Origin: Sphingomonas chungangi
GTDB lineage: Bacteria; Pseudomonadota; Alphaproteobacteria; Sphingomonadales; Sphingomonadaceae
NCBI RefSeq assembly: GCF_013778325.1
Contig: NZ_JACEIB010000006.1
Location: 310,001 to 374,000, forward strand
DNA length: 64,000 bases
Direction of reading: 5' to 3'
Positions 42,176 to 51,289 of this stretch are shown here, one piece after another (positions within the stretch are counted from its first letter, which is position 1; every line of letters starts with the position of its first letter). The position numbers and the translations under genes were made by a program. Under the pieces are notes generated by a model. It made no database searches, was not told where the DNA came from, and worked only from the letters and a program-made list of their open reading frames with translations.

Positions 42176-44404
42176 TCAATTCGGGTCGGGAAGTTTCGCT
42201 AACAGCTTGTCGAGAGTGATCGGGAAATCGCGGACCCGGATGCCACAGGCGTTATAGATCGCATTGGCAATGGCCGGCGCCGCGCCAGAGATGCCCAGTT
42301 CCCCGATGCCCTTGGCATGGATTGGATTGGCATGGATATCGCGTTCTCGCAGGAAGTGGACATCCAGCTGCGGGACGTCGGCATTCACCGGTATATGATA
42401 TTCGGCGAGGTCGCGGTTCACGAGCTTCCCGTCTCGCCTATCGTGCACGAGCTCCTCGGTCAGCGCCGTCCCTATGCCGAAAGTCATGCCCCCCAGACAT
42501 TGCGAGCGGGCCGTCTTCGCGTTGAGCACGCGTCCGGCTGCAAAAACGCCGAGCATGCGGCGCACACGAACTTCCCCGGTGACTGAATTGACTGCTACCT
42601 CAGCAAAATGCGCACCAAAGGATGCCTGGGTGGTCTCTTCTTCCTGCTTGCCCGGTTTGATCTTCCCGACGGCGGCGATCCCCTCGCCGACGAGCTCGCC
42701 AATCGGTTGCGAGCGATTGGCGGCAATCGCTTGTCCATCCTTGAGCGTCAGAGCTGATGTCTCGACGCCCATCGCCGTGGCCAGCTTTTCCCGCAATGTC
42801 TCGCAGGCGAGATAGACGGCGGACCCTGATGAGCCCGCACCCCATGATCCACCCGAGCCAGCTGCCGGCGGATCGTTGGTGTCGCCGAGCGAGAGGCTGA
42901 TCTGCCATACAGGAATGCCGAGGATCTCCGAGGCGATCTGGGCAAGGATCGTATAGCTGCCGGTGCCGATATCGGTCATCGCCGAGGACACGGTCGCGCT
43001 GCCATCTGGGTGAATCTCGACCTTGGCCGACGATTCCATCAGCATGTTGCCGCGAACCGAGGAGGCCATTCCCATCCCGATCCACCATTCGCCATCGCGC
43101 CGCGATGCCGGAGCTTGTCGCCTGTCCCAGCCGAAACGCCGTGCGCCTTCGTCGAGCGCCCCGGTCAGGCAGCGCGATGAGAAGGGAACGCCCTTCTCGG
43201 GATCGATCGACGTGTCGTTGATCCGACGGAGTTCGATTGGGTCCATCCCGAGCTGCTCAGCCAGTTCGTCCATCGCGCATTCGAGACCGACCATGCCGAC
43301 AGCCTCGCCAGGCGCCCGCATCGACCCTGACAGGACGAAGTTGAGGGGCACTTGTTCGTGCGTGATAAGCCGGTTTTCCGCGGCATAGATCATGTGCGTG
43401 CCGATCCCGACGGGCTCGAAGAAATCTTCGCCCGGCTGGTTGGAGACAAGGCTTTCATGCCCGATTGCTGTCAGCGTGCCGTCCGCGGTTGCGGCGAGCC
43501 GCAGGCGCTGCTCGGTATTAGAGCGGCGTACCGTCGCCTCGAACACCTGCTGACGCGCCATCACCGCCTTGACCGGCCTGCCAATCTGCTTGGCGGCAAT
43601 AGCTGCTGCGACACTCTCGGGCGCGATACCGAGCTTCGATCCAAAGCCTCCGCCGATATAGCGGGAGATGATCCGGACCTTCTCGGACGGCAGTCCCAGC
43701 GCGTCGGCTAATTGCGACGCATCGGACGTCGGCATCTGATATGCCCCATAGAGGGTGAGCGAGCCGTCCTGCTCCCACACCGCGATCGATGCGTGCGGCT
43801 CCATCGCAGCACTGTTCTGGCTGGGCGTGACATAGGTCACGTCGATCGAGACGTCAGCCTCCGCCATCGCCTTCTCGATATCGCCCTGACTGGCATGGGC
43901 GGGTGTCACGCCGTCGGGTGGCGCGTTGGCCTCGTTGCGATGCGCGGCGAAGTCGAACGCGCCACCCTCCCGTTCATAGTTGACGGGCAATTGGAGCGCG
44001 GCATCGCGCGCAGCCTCGTATGTTTCGGCCACAACGATCGCGATGATCTCTCCACGCGACGTGATCGTCTTGACGCCTTGGGTCGGCGCCTCGGTTTCAC
44101 CACCTTGGCCGGCGACGCGGATGAAGCGGTCAAAATCGGTGACGACATCGATCACGCCGGGGAGCGATCGTACGGCATCCGCATCGATCGAAACGACGCG
44201 GCCAGCTCCGATCCGCGAGCCGACGAGAAAGCCGTAGGCCAGATCCGGAACATCATATTCGGCGGCATAGGTCGCCTTGCCCGAAACCTTCTTCGGGCCG
44301 TCCACGCGATCGAATGGCCGGCTGATCGAGCCTTGCACGCCCGTGTCCAACAGGCTCTGCGGACAGGGCTTGTCCATGGTGAGGGAGTTGGTGAACGGAT
44401 CCAT
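42176..44404 (-). CDS. paoC: PaoC-like molybdopterin-binding subunit of aldehyde oxidoreductase
   Basis: Predicted 742-residue catalytic subunit of a xanthine-oxidase-family enzyme, closest in layout to Escherichia coli PaoC (YagR). It carries RPFDRVDGPKKVSGKATYAAEY near the start, SRYIGGGFGSKLG near residue 250, GSMRAPGEAVGMVGLECAMDELAE near 365, GSGGSWGAGSSGSAV and the C-terminal KGIGELGISGAAPAIANAIYNA with the catalytic glutamate. The enzyme would oxidise aldehydes to acids. It is the last gene of a coupled minus-strand operon. A decayed homologue is at 19918-20468. Confidence 0.94.
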   Translation of the reverse strand: MDPFTNSLTMDKPCPQSLLDTGVQGSISRPFDRVDGPKKVSGKATYAAEYDVPDLAYGFLVGSRIGAGRVVSIDADAVRSLPGVIDVVTDFDRFIRVAGQGGETEAPTQGVKTITSRGEIIAIVVAETYEAARDAALQLPVNYEREGGAFDFAAHRNEANAPPDGVTPAHASQGDIEKAMAEADVSIDVTYVTPSQNSAAMEPHASIAVWEQDGSLTLYGAYQMPTSDASQLADALGLPSEKVRIISRYIGGGFGSKLGIAPESVAAAIAAKQIGRPVKAVMARQQVFEATVRRSNTEQRLRLAATADGTLTAIGHESLVSNQPGEDFFEPVGIGTHMIYAAENRLITHEQVPLNFVLSGSMRAPGEAVGMVGLECAMDELAEQLGMDPIELRRINDTSIDPEKGVPFSSRCLTGALDEGARRFGWDRRQAPASRRDGEWWIGMGMASSVRGNMLMESSAKVEIHPDGSATVSSAMTDIGTGSYTILAQIASEILGIPVWQISLSLGDTNDPPAAGSGGSWGAGSSGSAVYLACETLREKLATAMGVETSALTLKDGQAIAANRSQPIGELVGEGIAAVGKIKPGKQEEETTQASFGAHFAEVAVNSVTGEVRVRRMLGVFAAGRVLNAKTARSQCLGGMTFGIGTALTEELVHDRRDGKLVNRDLAEYHIPVNADVPQLDVHFLRERDIHANPIHAKGIGELGISGAAPAIANAIYNACGIRVRDFPITLDKLLAKLPDPN

Positions 44405-44406
44405 GC

Positions 44407-45387
44407 TCAGTGCTCCGTTAGATCGCGCAGCGTCGCGATCAAAGTTCGGCGGGCGAGCGGAATCTTGAAGTCGTTCCCGCCGAAGCCTTTCGCCTCGGCG
44501 AGAAGCGCATCGGCCGCCGCCTCGAACGTATCGCGCGTCGGCGCCTTACCGATCAGCGCCAACTCGACGGCTTGGCTTCGCCAGGGCATTGGGGCCAGGC
44601 CACCGAAGGCGAACGCCGCCCGGGCGATCCGGCGTTCTTGAATGTGGATGACCGCCCCGACTGACACGAGCGCGAAGGCGTAGGACGCCCGGTCGCGGAC
44701 CTTGCGATAGGCCTGCCGGCCAGATGGCGGCTTCGGCAGTTCGATGTGGGTGATCAGTTCGCCGGTATCGAGCACCGTCTCGATATGCGGCGTGTCCCCC
44801 GGCAGGCGGTAGAAGTCGTGGATCGAGATGCGCCGTCGGTCGCCGTCACGCTTTAGCGTCAGCACCGTCGCATCCAGTGCGCGCATCGCGACCGCCATGT
44901 CGCTGGGATGGGTCGCTATGCAATGCTCGCTGGTGCCGAGCACCGCGAGGATGCGATTGGCGCCGCCGATGGCGTCGCATCCGCTGCCGGGGGTGCGCTT
45001 GTTGCAGCGAGAGCCGGTGTCGTAGAAGTAATAGCAGCGGGTCCTTTGCAGCAGGTTCCCACCGGTCGAAGCCTTGTTGCGCAGCTGGCCCGAAGCGCCG
45101 GCGAGTAGTGCGCGGCTGAGAACCTCATAGCGGTCGATGACTCGGGGATCCGCTGCAAGATCGGCGTTGGGAACGAGAGCGCCGATGGTCAGACCGCCGT
45201 CCTCCCGCTCGTCTATGCTTGCAAGATCGAGCCGACTGATGTCGACCAGCTTATCCGGTGTTTCGACCTGAAGCTTCATCAGGTCGAGCAGGTTGGTGCC
45301 GCCCGCGATGAAGCGGGCGGTTTCGCCATCGAACGTTTCGACGGCCGCCTCGGGCGTAAGAGCCTTTCGATAATCGAAGGTCTTCAT
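44407..45387 (-). CDS. paoB: PaoB-like FAD-binding subunit of aldehyde oxidoreductase
   Basis: Predicted 326-residue FAD subunit. The FAD motifs are FIAGGTNLLDLMK (26-38) and TGGNLLQRTRC (108-118). Four cysteines (118, 128, 137, 156) in a loop with GSRCNKRTPGSGCDAIGG match the extra iron-sulfur cluster known for PaoB and absent from ordinary xanthine dehydrogenase FAD subunits. The ATG overlaps the paoA stop by three bases, and paoC starts two bases after its stop. Confidence 0.93.
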   Translation of the reverse strand: MKTFDYRKALTPEAAVETFDGETARFIAGGTNLLDLMKLQVETPDKLVDISRLDLASIDEREDGGLTIGALVPNADLAADPRVIDRYEVLSRALLAGASGQLRNKASTGGNLLQRTRCYYFYDTGSRCNKRTPGSGCDAIGGANRILAVLGTSEHCIATHPSDMAVAMRALDATVLTLKRDGDRRRISIHDFYRLPGDTPHIETVLDTGELITHIELPKPPSGRQAYRKVRDRASYAFALVSVGAVIHIQERRIARAAFAFGGLAPMPWRSQAVELALIGKAPTRDTFEAAADALLAEAKGFGGNDFKIPLARRTLIATLRDLTEH

Positions 45388-45935
45388 GCCATCACCTCGT
45401 CCGCCATCACCTTGTCCTTTTCGTCGGCGGTGCGGTCGTTCGCGGCGCTATCAGCAACTTCACGGATCGCGTCGACGACATTGGTATAGGCGGCGCAGCG
45501 ACAGAGATTGCCGCTCATCCGCTCGGAAATTTCCTGATCGTCGAAGACGGGCGAGCTCAGATCGGCCGAAACATGGCTTGGCCAACCCTTTTTGATTTCG
45601 TCCAGCATGCCAATAGCCGAGCAAATCTGGCCTGGTGTGCAATATCCGCACTGGTAGGCATCGTGCCGGACGAAAGCGTGCTGCAGCGGATGCAGACCCT
45701 GGGGATCGCCGACACCTTCGATCGTGATGATCTCATCTTCCTGATGCATGACCGCTAATGTCAGACAAGAGTTCACGCGCCTGCCGTTGATCAGCATCGT
45801 GCAGGCGCCGCATTGCCCGTGATCGCAACCTTTCTTGGCGCCGGTCAGGTCAAGATGCTCGCGGCACAGGTCGAGAAGTGATGTCCGGATATCGACATCA
45901 GCTTCAAACGCGCGGCCGTTGATCGTGAACTGCAT
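45384..45935 (-). CDS. paoA: PaoA-like [2Fe-2S] subunit of aldehyde oxidoreductase
   Basis: Predicted 183-residue small subunit with two [2Fe-2S] clusters: the plant-ferredoxin type in GCDHGQCGACTMLINGRRVNSC and the second in CGYCTPGQ with CRCAAYTN. The start at 45935 follows CAGGAGCACG. Unlike E. coli PaoA, which carries a twin-arginine signal, there is none here, and the ORF extension to 45980 adds none, so the enzyme is probably cytoplasmic. First gene of the paoABC operon. No maturation gene is adjacent; the xdhC/mocA pair at 20505-21991 may supply that function. Confidence 0.94.
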   Translation of the reverse strand: MQFTINGRAFEADVDIRTSLLDLCREHLDLTGAKKGCDHGQCGACTMLINGRRVNSCLTLAVMHQEDEIITIEGVGDPQGLHPLQHAFVRHDAYQCGYCTPGQICSAIGMLDEIKKGWPSHVSADLSSPVFDDQEISERMSGNLCRCAAYTNVVDAIREVADSAANDRTADEKDKVMADEVMA

Positions 45936-46170
45936 GAGCGTGCTCCTGGATCCTTGGCGGCTGAACGCCTGGCCGACCACAAGGTGTCCGCCTCGCCGTC
46001 AAAACGGCCACTCACTAATCCACGATGACGAACGATACGACCCGTCGCGGCATTCAATCGAGAAGTCCTTTTATCAGGAACGTCAGTCGCTTCGCCGCTG
46101 TAAGTGGTGGTTCATGCAACTTCGTGTCGCGAGAGGCGCTAAGCCTTCAAACTGCTTCATTGGAGACCCC

Positions 46171-46338
46171 ATGGCAACGCAACCCGAAGAACCAATCGTC
46201 CTTCCCGTCGACGATCCGGTACCGGCTCCCAGTGATCCAACCGTGCCTTCCCCCGCCGATCCGGGTGCTCCCGACGTCCAGCCGAGCCAACCGCCCCAGA
46301 CGGAGCCTGCTCCGCAAACGCCTCCAGCCGAGTTCTGA
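46171..46338 (+). CDS. Small proline-rich protein, 55 residues
   Basis: Predicted 55-residue protein made largely of Pro, Glu, Asp, Ala and Gln (MATQPEEPIVLPVDDPVP, then repeating SDP/ADP/PQT units). It has no hydrophobic segment and must be disordered. The ATG follows GGAGA at five bases. No function is suggested by sequence. A GGAAC box about 90 bases upstream lacks a good -10. Confidence 0.55.
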   Translation: MATQPEEPIVLPVDDPVPAPSDPTVPSPADPGAPDVQPSQPPQTEPAPQTPPAEF

Positions 46339-46609
46339 GTTCAGGACTGCTACGTAACGACGGGCCGCGCGGACAGCGTTTCGCCGGACGCCCACATTCA
46401 ATCGGCTAACGTTATCCCCTCGCGCCCACCGCCGGCTTCATCACTTGCGTAGAACCGACGCCCGCAAGCGGGCTCTGAGAGCTGTCAGCGCACAGATCGG
46501 GCAAGTTTGCCGTTTCCTGGTGCATTTGGCCGCCCGCCGGGATGGCCTTGACCGCCTCATCGTCGTGGCGTCGCAGGACAACGTTGACAGAAGCGCCGGC
46601 GAGATCGGG

Positions 46610-46834
46610 TCAGATGTTTGCGGGCGCGATCGTCAACTCAGCGGGCCCGCCGGCTCCGCTGATCGCCGCGAGCTTGCGCCCGTCTCGCCATAGCTCAATG
46701 CGATAGGGACCAGCCTGGTCGAGAGCGCGCCCTATCGCCTCATCGTCCGACCAGGCCTCGAAGTCTTCCAGGCTGCGTATATCTCCGGTCAGGGCGTTCA
46801 TGCGGAACATGCGATAGAAGACGGCTTCGGACAT
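46610..46834 (-). CDS. Small conserved protein (paralogue of the 2579-2809 gene)
   Basis: Predicted 74-residue soluble protein sharing 48 of 63 aligned residues with the gene at 2579-2809, with the same order of blocks: YRMFRMNALTGDIRS, SDDEAIGRALDQAG, YRIELWRDGRKL and GPAELTI. The close paralogy supports both as real genes, and the start is fixed by agreement of the N-termini. Function unknown. It stands alone on the minus strand, unlike its paralogue, which follows a DJ-1/PfpI gene. Confidence 0.82.
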   Translation of the reverse strand: MSEAVFYRMFRMNALTGDIRSLEDFEAWSDDEAIGRALDQAGPYRIELWRDGRKLAAISGAGGPAELTIAPANI

Positions 46835-47776
46835 CCTGCTCTCTGCTCTTCAGGCATTTTCAGCGAAATAGGGCAATCGGACCGCCTTTCAAGCGGTCGC
46901 GCCCGGGAGAAAACGAGGCGCCCTGTCACGTCCAATGATCGGACGCCTCGCGAGGTCGACGATTGCTGTACGGTGCGTGAAAGGGGGAGACGATCCGCCA
47001 GCTGGTCCGGTCGACAGGGGGTGTGCCCGGACGACACGCTTGTACCCGATACGTGCCACTGCGCGCACCAACATCGATTAGTCTTGTCGAGCATAAGGGG
47101 CGCGAATGTGATGTTGCCTTATCTCGCGTGTGCGATCGGCGTCTTATTATGCTTCCGTCGCCAGTCGACTGGTTCTCGCTGAGCATGGCCGGTTAGGGGC
47201 GGACGCAGCGGTTTACAAATCTCTCCGATGGCGGCCCGCGAGGCCGTATATGCGAGATCAGGTCGTGCAGGTTGAGGTTCCCGCCGGATGCTCGAGGTTA
47301 TCGTTACTGGAGTGGCGCTGGATATGCTTCGCGAAGGCACCGGCATTTCCCTGATGGTACGAGCCTCGTTTTTACCGTCTTGGCTTCATTGCCGAGATCG
47401 CGCGCCAGAAGCATGACGAAAGCGGCTGCATAGCGATGCGGATCGTTCTCGGACCAGTAGAGGTCTGCGAGGCGTGATTGACCCGTCGGCAATATGCCGG
47501 CTCGCCTGCCCGTCGCTCAGCGCATAGCAAAGATGGAGAGTGAGCTGATCACGCGCCAGTGGGTGATCGGTCAGAAGCCTCATCGAGAACGAAGGATGTC
47601 CCCCAAACCGCCGGCTCCGCCTCAAGTTGGCATAATCTCGGATAGTCCGACTTTCCCTCGTTTTTGTTTGTTTGTCGGTACATGAGCGGTAAAACCGAGG
47701 TGATTGCCAACGTGGGTGGCACGCAGGCAGCGGAATGAATGTCGGCGCCCTCGCGCCAGCCATGGAGACTTTTTGA
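46835..47776 (+). other. Long stretch without a confident gene
   Basis: These 942 bases hold no recognised gene. On the minus strand two adjacent frames look mildly coding: one with RLLTDHPLARDQLTLHLCYALSDGQAS (about 47500-47590) and another with RLADLYWSENDPHRYAAAFVMLLARDLGNEAK (47304-47489). Joined by a frameshift they could be a broken or mis-sequenced small gene of about 90 residues. I cannot name a family. The 3' end should include the promoter of the KaiC-like operon, but no consensus is seen. Confidence 0.35.
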
Positions 47777-49279
47777 ATGGCCGAACGAACGCTCAAGGCC
47801 GCCACAGGCGTCGAAGGTCTTGATGCCATCCTTGCGGGCGGCTTGACGCGCAGTCGCGTTTTTTTGCTCGAGGGCAACCCGGGTACCGGCAAGACAACGA
47901 TCGCGACGCAGTTCCTGCTCGAAGGCGCGAGCCGGGGAGAGCAATGCCTCTACATCACTCTCTCGGAAACCGAGGAGGAGCTTCGCGAGAGCATAACCTC
48001 GCACCGTTGGGAATTGCCGGACAATTTCGCCATCTTCGAGCTGATTCCGCCCGAGAGCCTGCTCGACGAGGAACAGCAGCAGAGCCTGCTCTACTCCTCG
48101 GACCTCGAGCTGGGCGAAACCACCAAGCGCATCTTCGAGGCCTACGAGCGGATCAAGCCCGACCGAGTCGTTCTCGACAGCCTTTCGGAAATCCGCCTGC
48201 TGGCACAGAGCTCGCTGCGCTACCGGCGCCAAATCCTCGCGCTGAAGCAGTATTTCGCACGGCAGGGGGCGACCGTGCTGATGCTCGACGATCTGACGGC
48301 GGAGGCGCTCGACAAGACGGTGCACAGCGTCGCGCACGGTGTCATCCGGCTGGAGGAGCTTTCGCCCGATTATGGCGCGGAGCGGCGCCGGCTGCGCGTT
48401 ATCAAATATCGCGGGCAGCGCTATCGGGGCGGCTATCACGATTTCGTGATCGACACTGGCGGCGTGCGGGCTTTTCCACGTCTCGTCTCGCTCGAGCACA
48501 AGACCGATTTCGACCGCAGCATCGTGGCGACGGAAAGCTCCGAGCTGAACGCGCTGCTCGGCGGCGGCTTCGAGCGGGGTTCTAGCGCATTGATCCTCGG
48601 ACCCGCCGGCACCGGAAAGTCGCTGTTCGCGCTCACCTTCATCAAGGGAGCGGTTGAACGCGGCGACAAGGCCGCGATGTTCGTCTTCGACGAGGAGCTC
48701 GGCCTTCTGTTCCGGCGGGCCATCGGGCTGGGTATCGATCTGCAGGCGATGGTCGACAGCCAAAGGCTGGTGATCGAACAGGTGGACGCGGCCGAGCTTT
48801 CGCCGGGCGAGTTCTCGGAACGCGTGCGCCGCTGCGTCGAGAAATACGGCGCACGCACCGTCGTGATCGACAGCCTGAACGGCTATCAGGCGGCGATGCC
48901 GGAGGAGAGCGCGCTCATCCTGCACATGCACGAGCTGCTCCAGTATCTGAACCGGCAGGGTGCCACGACCTTCCTGACGGTCGCCCAGCACGGCCTCGTC
49001 GGGAACATGAAGGCGCCGGTCGACGTCACCTATCTGGCGGACACGGTGGTGCTGCTGCGCTATTTCGAGGCGGCCGGGCGGGTGCGGCGCGCCATCTCGA
49101 TCGTGAAGAAGCGAACCGGCGCACACGAAGACACGATCCGCGAGTTCCGGATAGACAGCCGGGGCATCACTCTGGGCGAGCCGCTGGTGAAGTTTCAGGG
49201 CGTTCTGCGCGGCGTTCCCACACTGGTTGGTTCGCCAGACCTTATGGATCTTAATCCATCCGCCCCCGGCGGCGAATGA
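47777..49279 (+). CDS. KaiC-like double-domain ATPase
   Basis: Predicted 500-residue protein with two tandem KaiC/RecA-type ATPase domains. The first has the Walker A motif GNPGTGKT (33-40) and the acidic SETEEE (63-68); the second has GPAGTGKS (275-282) and FDEELG (304-309). Cyanobacterial KaiC has the same double layout, but no KaiA or KaiB gene is nearby, so this belongs to the non-clock KaiC-like group often paired with signalling proteins. The ATG follows GGAGAC. The stop overlaps the hybrid kinase gene by four bases (ATGA), which argues for a shared pathway. Confidence 0.93.
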   Translation: MAERTLKAATGVEGLDAILAGGLTRSRVFLLEGNPGTGKTTIATQFLLEGASRGEQCLYITLSETEEELRESITSHRWELPDNFAIFELIPPESLLDEEQQQSLLYSSDLELGETTKRIFEAYERIKPDRVVLDSLSEIRLLAQSSLRYRRQILALKQYFARQGATVLMLDDLTAEALDKTVHSVAHGVIRLEELSPDYGAERRRLRVIKYRGQRYRGGYHDFVIDTGGVRAFPRLVSLEHKTDFDRSIVATESSELNALLGGGFERGSSALILGPAGTGKSLFALTFIKGAVERGDKAAMFVFDEELGLLFRRAIGLGIDLQAMVDSQRLVIEQVDAAELSPGEFSERVRRCVEKYGARTVVIDSLNGYQAAMPEESALILHMHELLQYLNRQGATTFLTVAQHGLVGNMKAPVDVTYLADTVVLLRYFEAAGRVRRAISIVKKRTGAHEDTIREFRIDSRGITLGEPLVKFQGVLRGVPTLVGSPDLMDLNPSAPGGE

Positions 49280-51285
49280 CCCGGAATCATTCCGAACGCG
49301 CGATCATCCTTGCGCCGCGAGGACGTGACGCGGCCCTCGCGGCCACCATGCTCCGCGATGGTGGCATCGAGAGTCTGATCGTCGCCGGCATCGGTGAATT
49401 GGTGCAGGCTGCGCGTGATGGGGCAGGCTTCGCGCTGGTGACCTATGAGGCTTTCCATCGCGTTGATCTGCGAAGCCTGAACCGCTTCATCGTCGAGCAG
49501 GAGGAATGGTCCGACTTCCCTTTCATCCTACTTACCGAGCGAGGTGGCAGCATCGAGCGCAATCCTGGGGCCGCGCGTCACCTTGAGCTTCTGGGCAACG
49601 TTACCTTGCTCGAAAGGCCGTTCCACCCGACGACGCTCATCAGCATCGCGACCGCCGCACTGCGCGGCCGCCGCCGCCAGTATGAGGCGCGCGCTCGACT
49701 TCAGACGATTTGGGACCGCGAGCAGCAGCTTCGGATCGCGCTATCGGCCGGACGCCTTGGCGCCTGGACGCTGGACATATCGACTATGACGTTGGATGCC
49801 TCCGACCATTGCAAAGCGAATTTCGGACGACTGTCGGACCAGCCATTTCGATATGAGGATCTGGTCTCCAGCGTCCACCCGGATGATCTCGGTGCCATGC
49901 AGGAAGCGGTCGGCCGGACGCTCGACACCGGCGTGGACTATGACGTCGAGTATCGCTGCATCTGGCCCGACGGGAGCCAGCACTGGGTTCAGGTTCGCGG
50001 TCGCCTGGAAGATGATGGCGCGAAGCGCCGGCGCTTGGTCGGCGTTAGCCAGGACATCACAGAACGGAAGGCCTCGGAGGAGACGCTGCGCAACTTCGCC
50101 GCCGAGCTCGAAAAGCGGGTGGAGCAGCGTACCCGCGAGCATGAGGCGATGACGGCGCAGCTCCACGAGGCGCAGAAGCTCGAGACGCTGGGTCAACTGA
50201 CAGGCGGGGTTGCCCACGACTTCAACAACCTCCTCACTCCGATCGTCGGCACTCTGGACATGGTCCGGCGAAAGACCGACGATCCTCGCACGCAGAAGCT
50301 GCTCGACGGTGCGCTTCAGGCTTCGGAACGCGCGCGGACGCTGGTTGCCCGCCTGCTGGCCTTCGCACGAAGGCAGAATCTGGAAGCGCAGCCGGTCGAC
50401 GTCACCGCCTTGGTCGATGGCATGACCGATCTCATTCAGCGGTCGATCGGGCCAACCATCAGCCTTGATGTCCGGATCGACGAGGCGCCTACGGTTGCCT
50501 TGGTCGATCCCAACCAGTTGGAGTTGGCGCTGCTCAACTTGGCGGTCAACGCGCGTGACGCCATGCCCGAAGGTGGCAAGCTGACGATTCAGACTTCGCT
50601 CGTCGACGTTGGCCCGGATCGCGGAGGTCTGGCTCCTGGGCCCTACACTCTCATCTGCGTCGCAGATACAGGCTCGGGCATGGACGCGGCGACGCTCGCA
50701 CGAGCCGTCGAACCTTTCTATTCTACGAAGGGAGTCGGCAAGGGCACAGGTCTCGGACTTTCGATGGTGCACGGACTGGCCGCGCAGTCTGGCGGCACTC
50801 TCGTTCTGGAGAGCGAGCCTGGCTCCGGGACCACCGTGAAGCTGTGGCTACCCGCAGCGAGCCTTGAGGCGGTGACGGCGAGCGTTCCGTCCGAGGATTG
50901 GCAGAGCCACGGCCAGAAGCTGAGGATTCTGCTTGTCGACGACGAGGAGCTCGTTCGCGCAGGGACGGCAGAGATGCTCGCCGACATGGGACATGAGATT
51001 GTGCAGGCCGGTTCGGGCGCGACAGCCCTCGCCGTGCTCCGATCCCGGCCTTTCGACATCCTCGTGACCGACTACCTGATGCCATCCATGAGCGGTCTCG
51101 AACTCGCCCGCGAAGCGCGCAAGCTCCGCAGTGATTTGCCTGTCCTCTTGATCACAGGCTTCGCCGACTTGGCTGATGACCGGGCCACCGACGTCGCTCG
51201 GTTGGCGAAGCCGTTCCAGATGGATGAATTGGCCCGCTCGATAGAGGCGGAAGTTGCTGCATTGACGAGGACTCTATCTCCTTGA
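49276..51285 (+). CDS. Hybrid histidine kinase coupled to the KaiC-like gene
   Basis: Predicted 669-residue cytosolic sensor kinase. Residues 1-130 form a receiver-like domain without a clear phospho-aspartate. A PAS domain follows (about 150-262, ending VGVSQDITERK), then a coiled coil, a HisKA domain with phospho-acceptor His314 (GGVAHDFNNLL), an ATPase domain (N box NLAVNARDAM around Asn425, DTGSGM, GKGTGLGLS) and a C-terminal receiver with Asp555/556 and phospho-acceptor Asp599 (VTDYLMPSMSG). No membrane helix is present. Four-base overlap with the KaiC-like gene implies co-translation. A cognate output protein is not in the window. Confidence 0.94.
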   Translation: MTRNHSERAIILAPRGRDAALAATMLRDGGIESLIVAGIGELVQAARDGAGFALVTYEAFHRVDLRSLNRFIVEQEEWSDFPFILLTERGGSIERNPGAARHLELLGNVTLLERPFHPTTLISIATAALRGRRRQYEARARLQTIWDREQQLRIALSAGRLGAWTLDISTMTLDASDHCKANFGRLSDQPFRYEDLVSSVHPDDLGAMQEAVGRTLDTGVDYDVEYRCIWPDGSQHWVQVRGRLEDDGAKRRRLVGVSQDITERKASEETLRNFAAELEKRVEQRTREHEAMTAQLHEAQKLETLGQLTGGVAHDFNNLLTPIVGTLDMVRRKTDDPRTQKLLDGALQASERARTLVARLLAFARRQNLEAQPVDVTALVDGMTDLIQRSIGPTISLDVRIDEAPTVALVDPNQLELALLNLAVNARDAMPEGGKLTIQTSLVDVGPDRGGLAPGPYTLICVADTGSGMDAATLARAVEPFYSTKGVGKGTGLGLSMVHGLAAQSGGTLVLESEPGSGTTVKLWLPAASLEAVTASVPSEDWQSHGQKLRILLVDDEELVRAGTAEMLADMGHEIVQAGSGATALAVLRSRPFDILVTDYLMPSMSGLELAREARKLRSDLPVLLITGFADLADDRATDVARLAKPFQMDELARSIEAEVAALTRTLSP

Positions 51286-51289
51286 CCTG

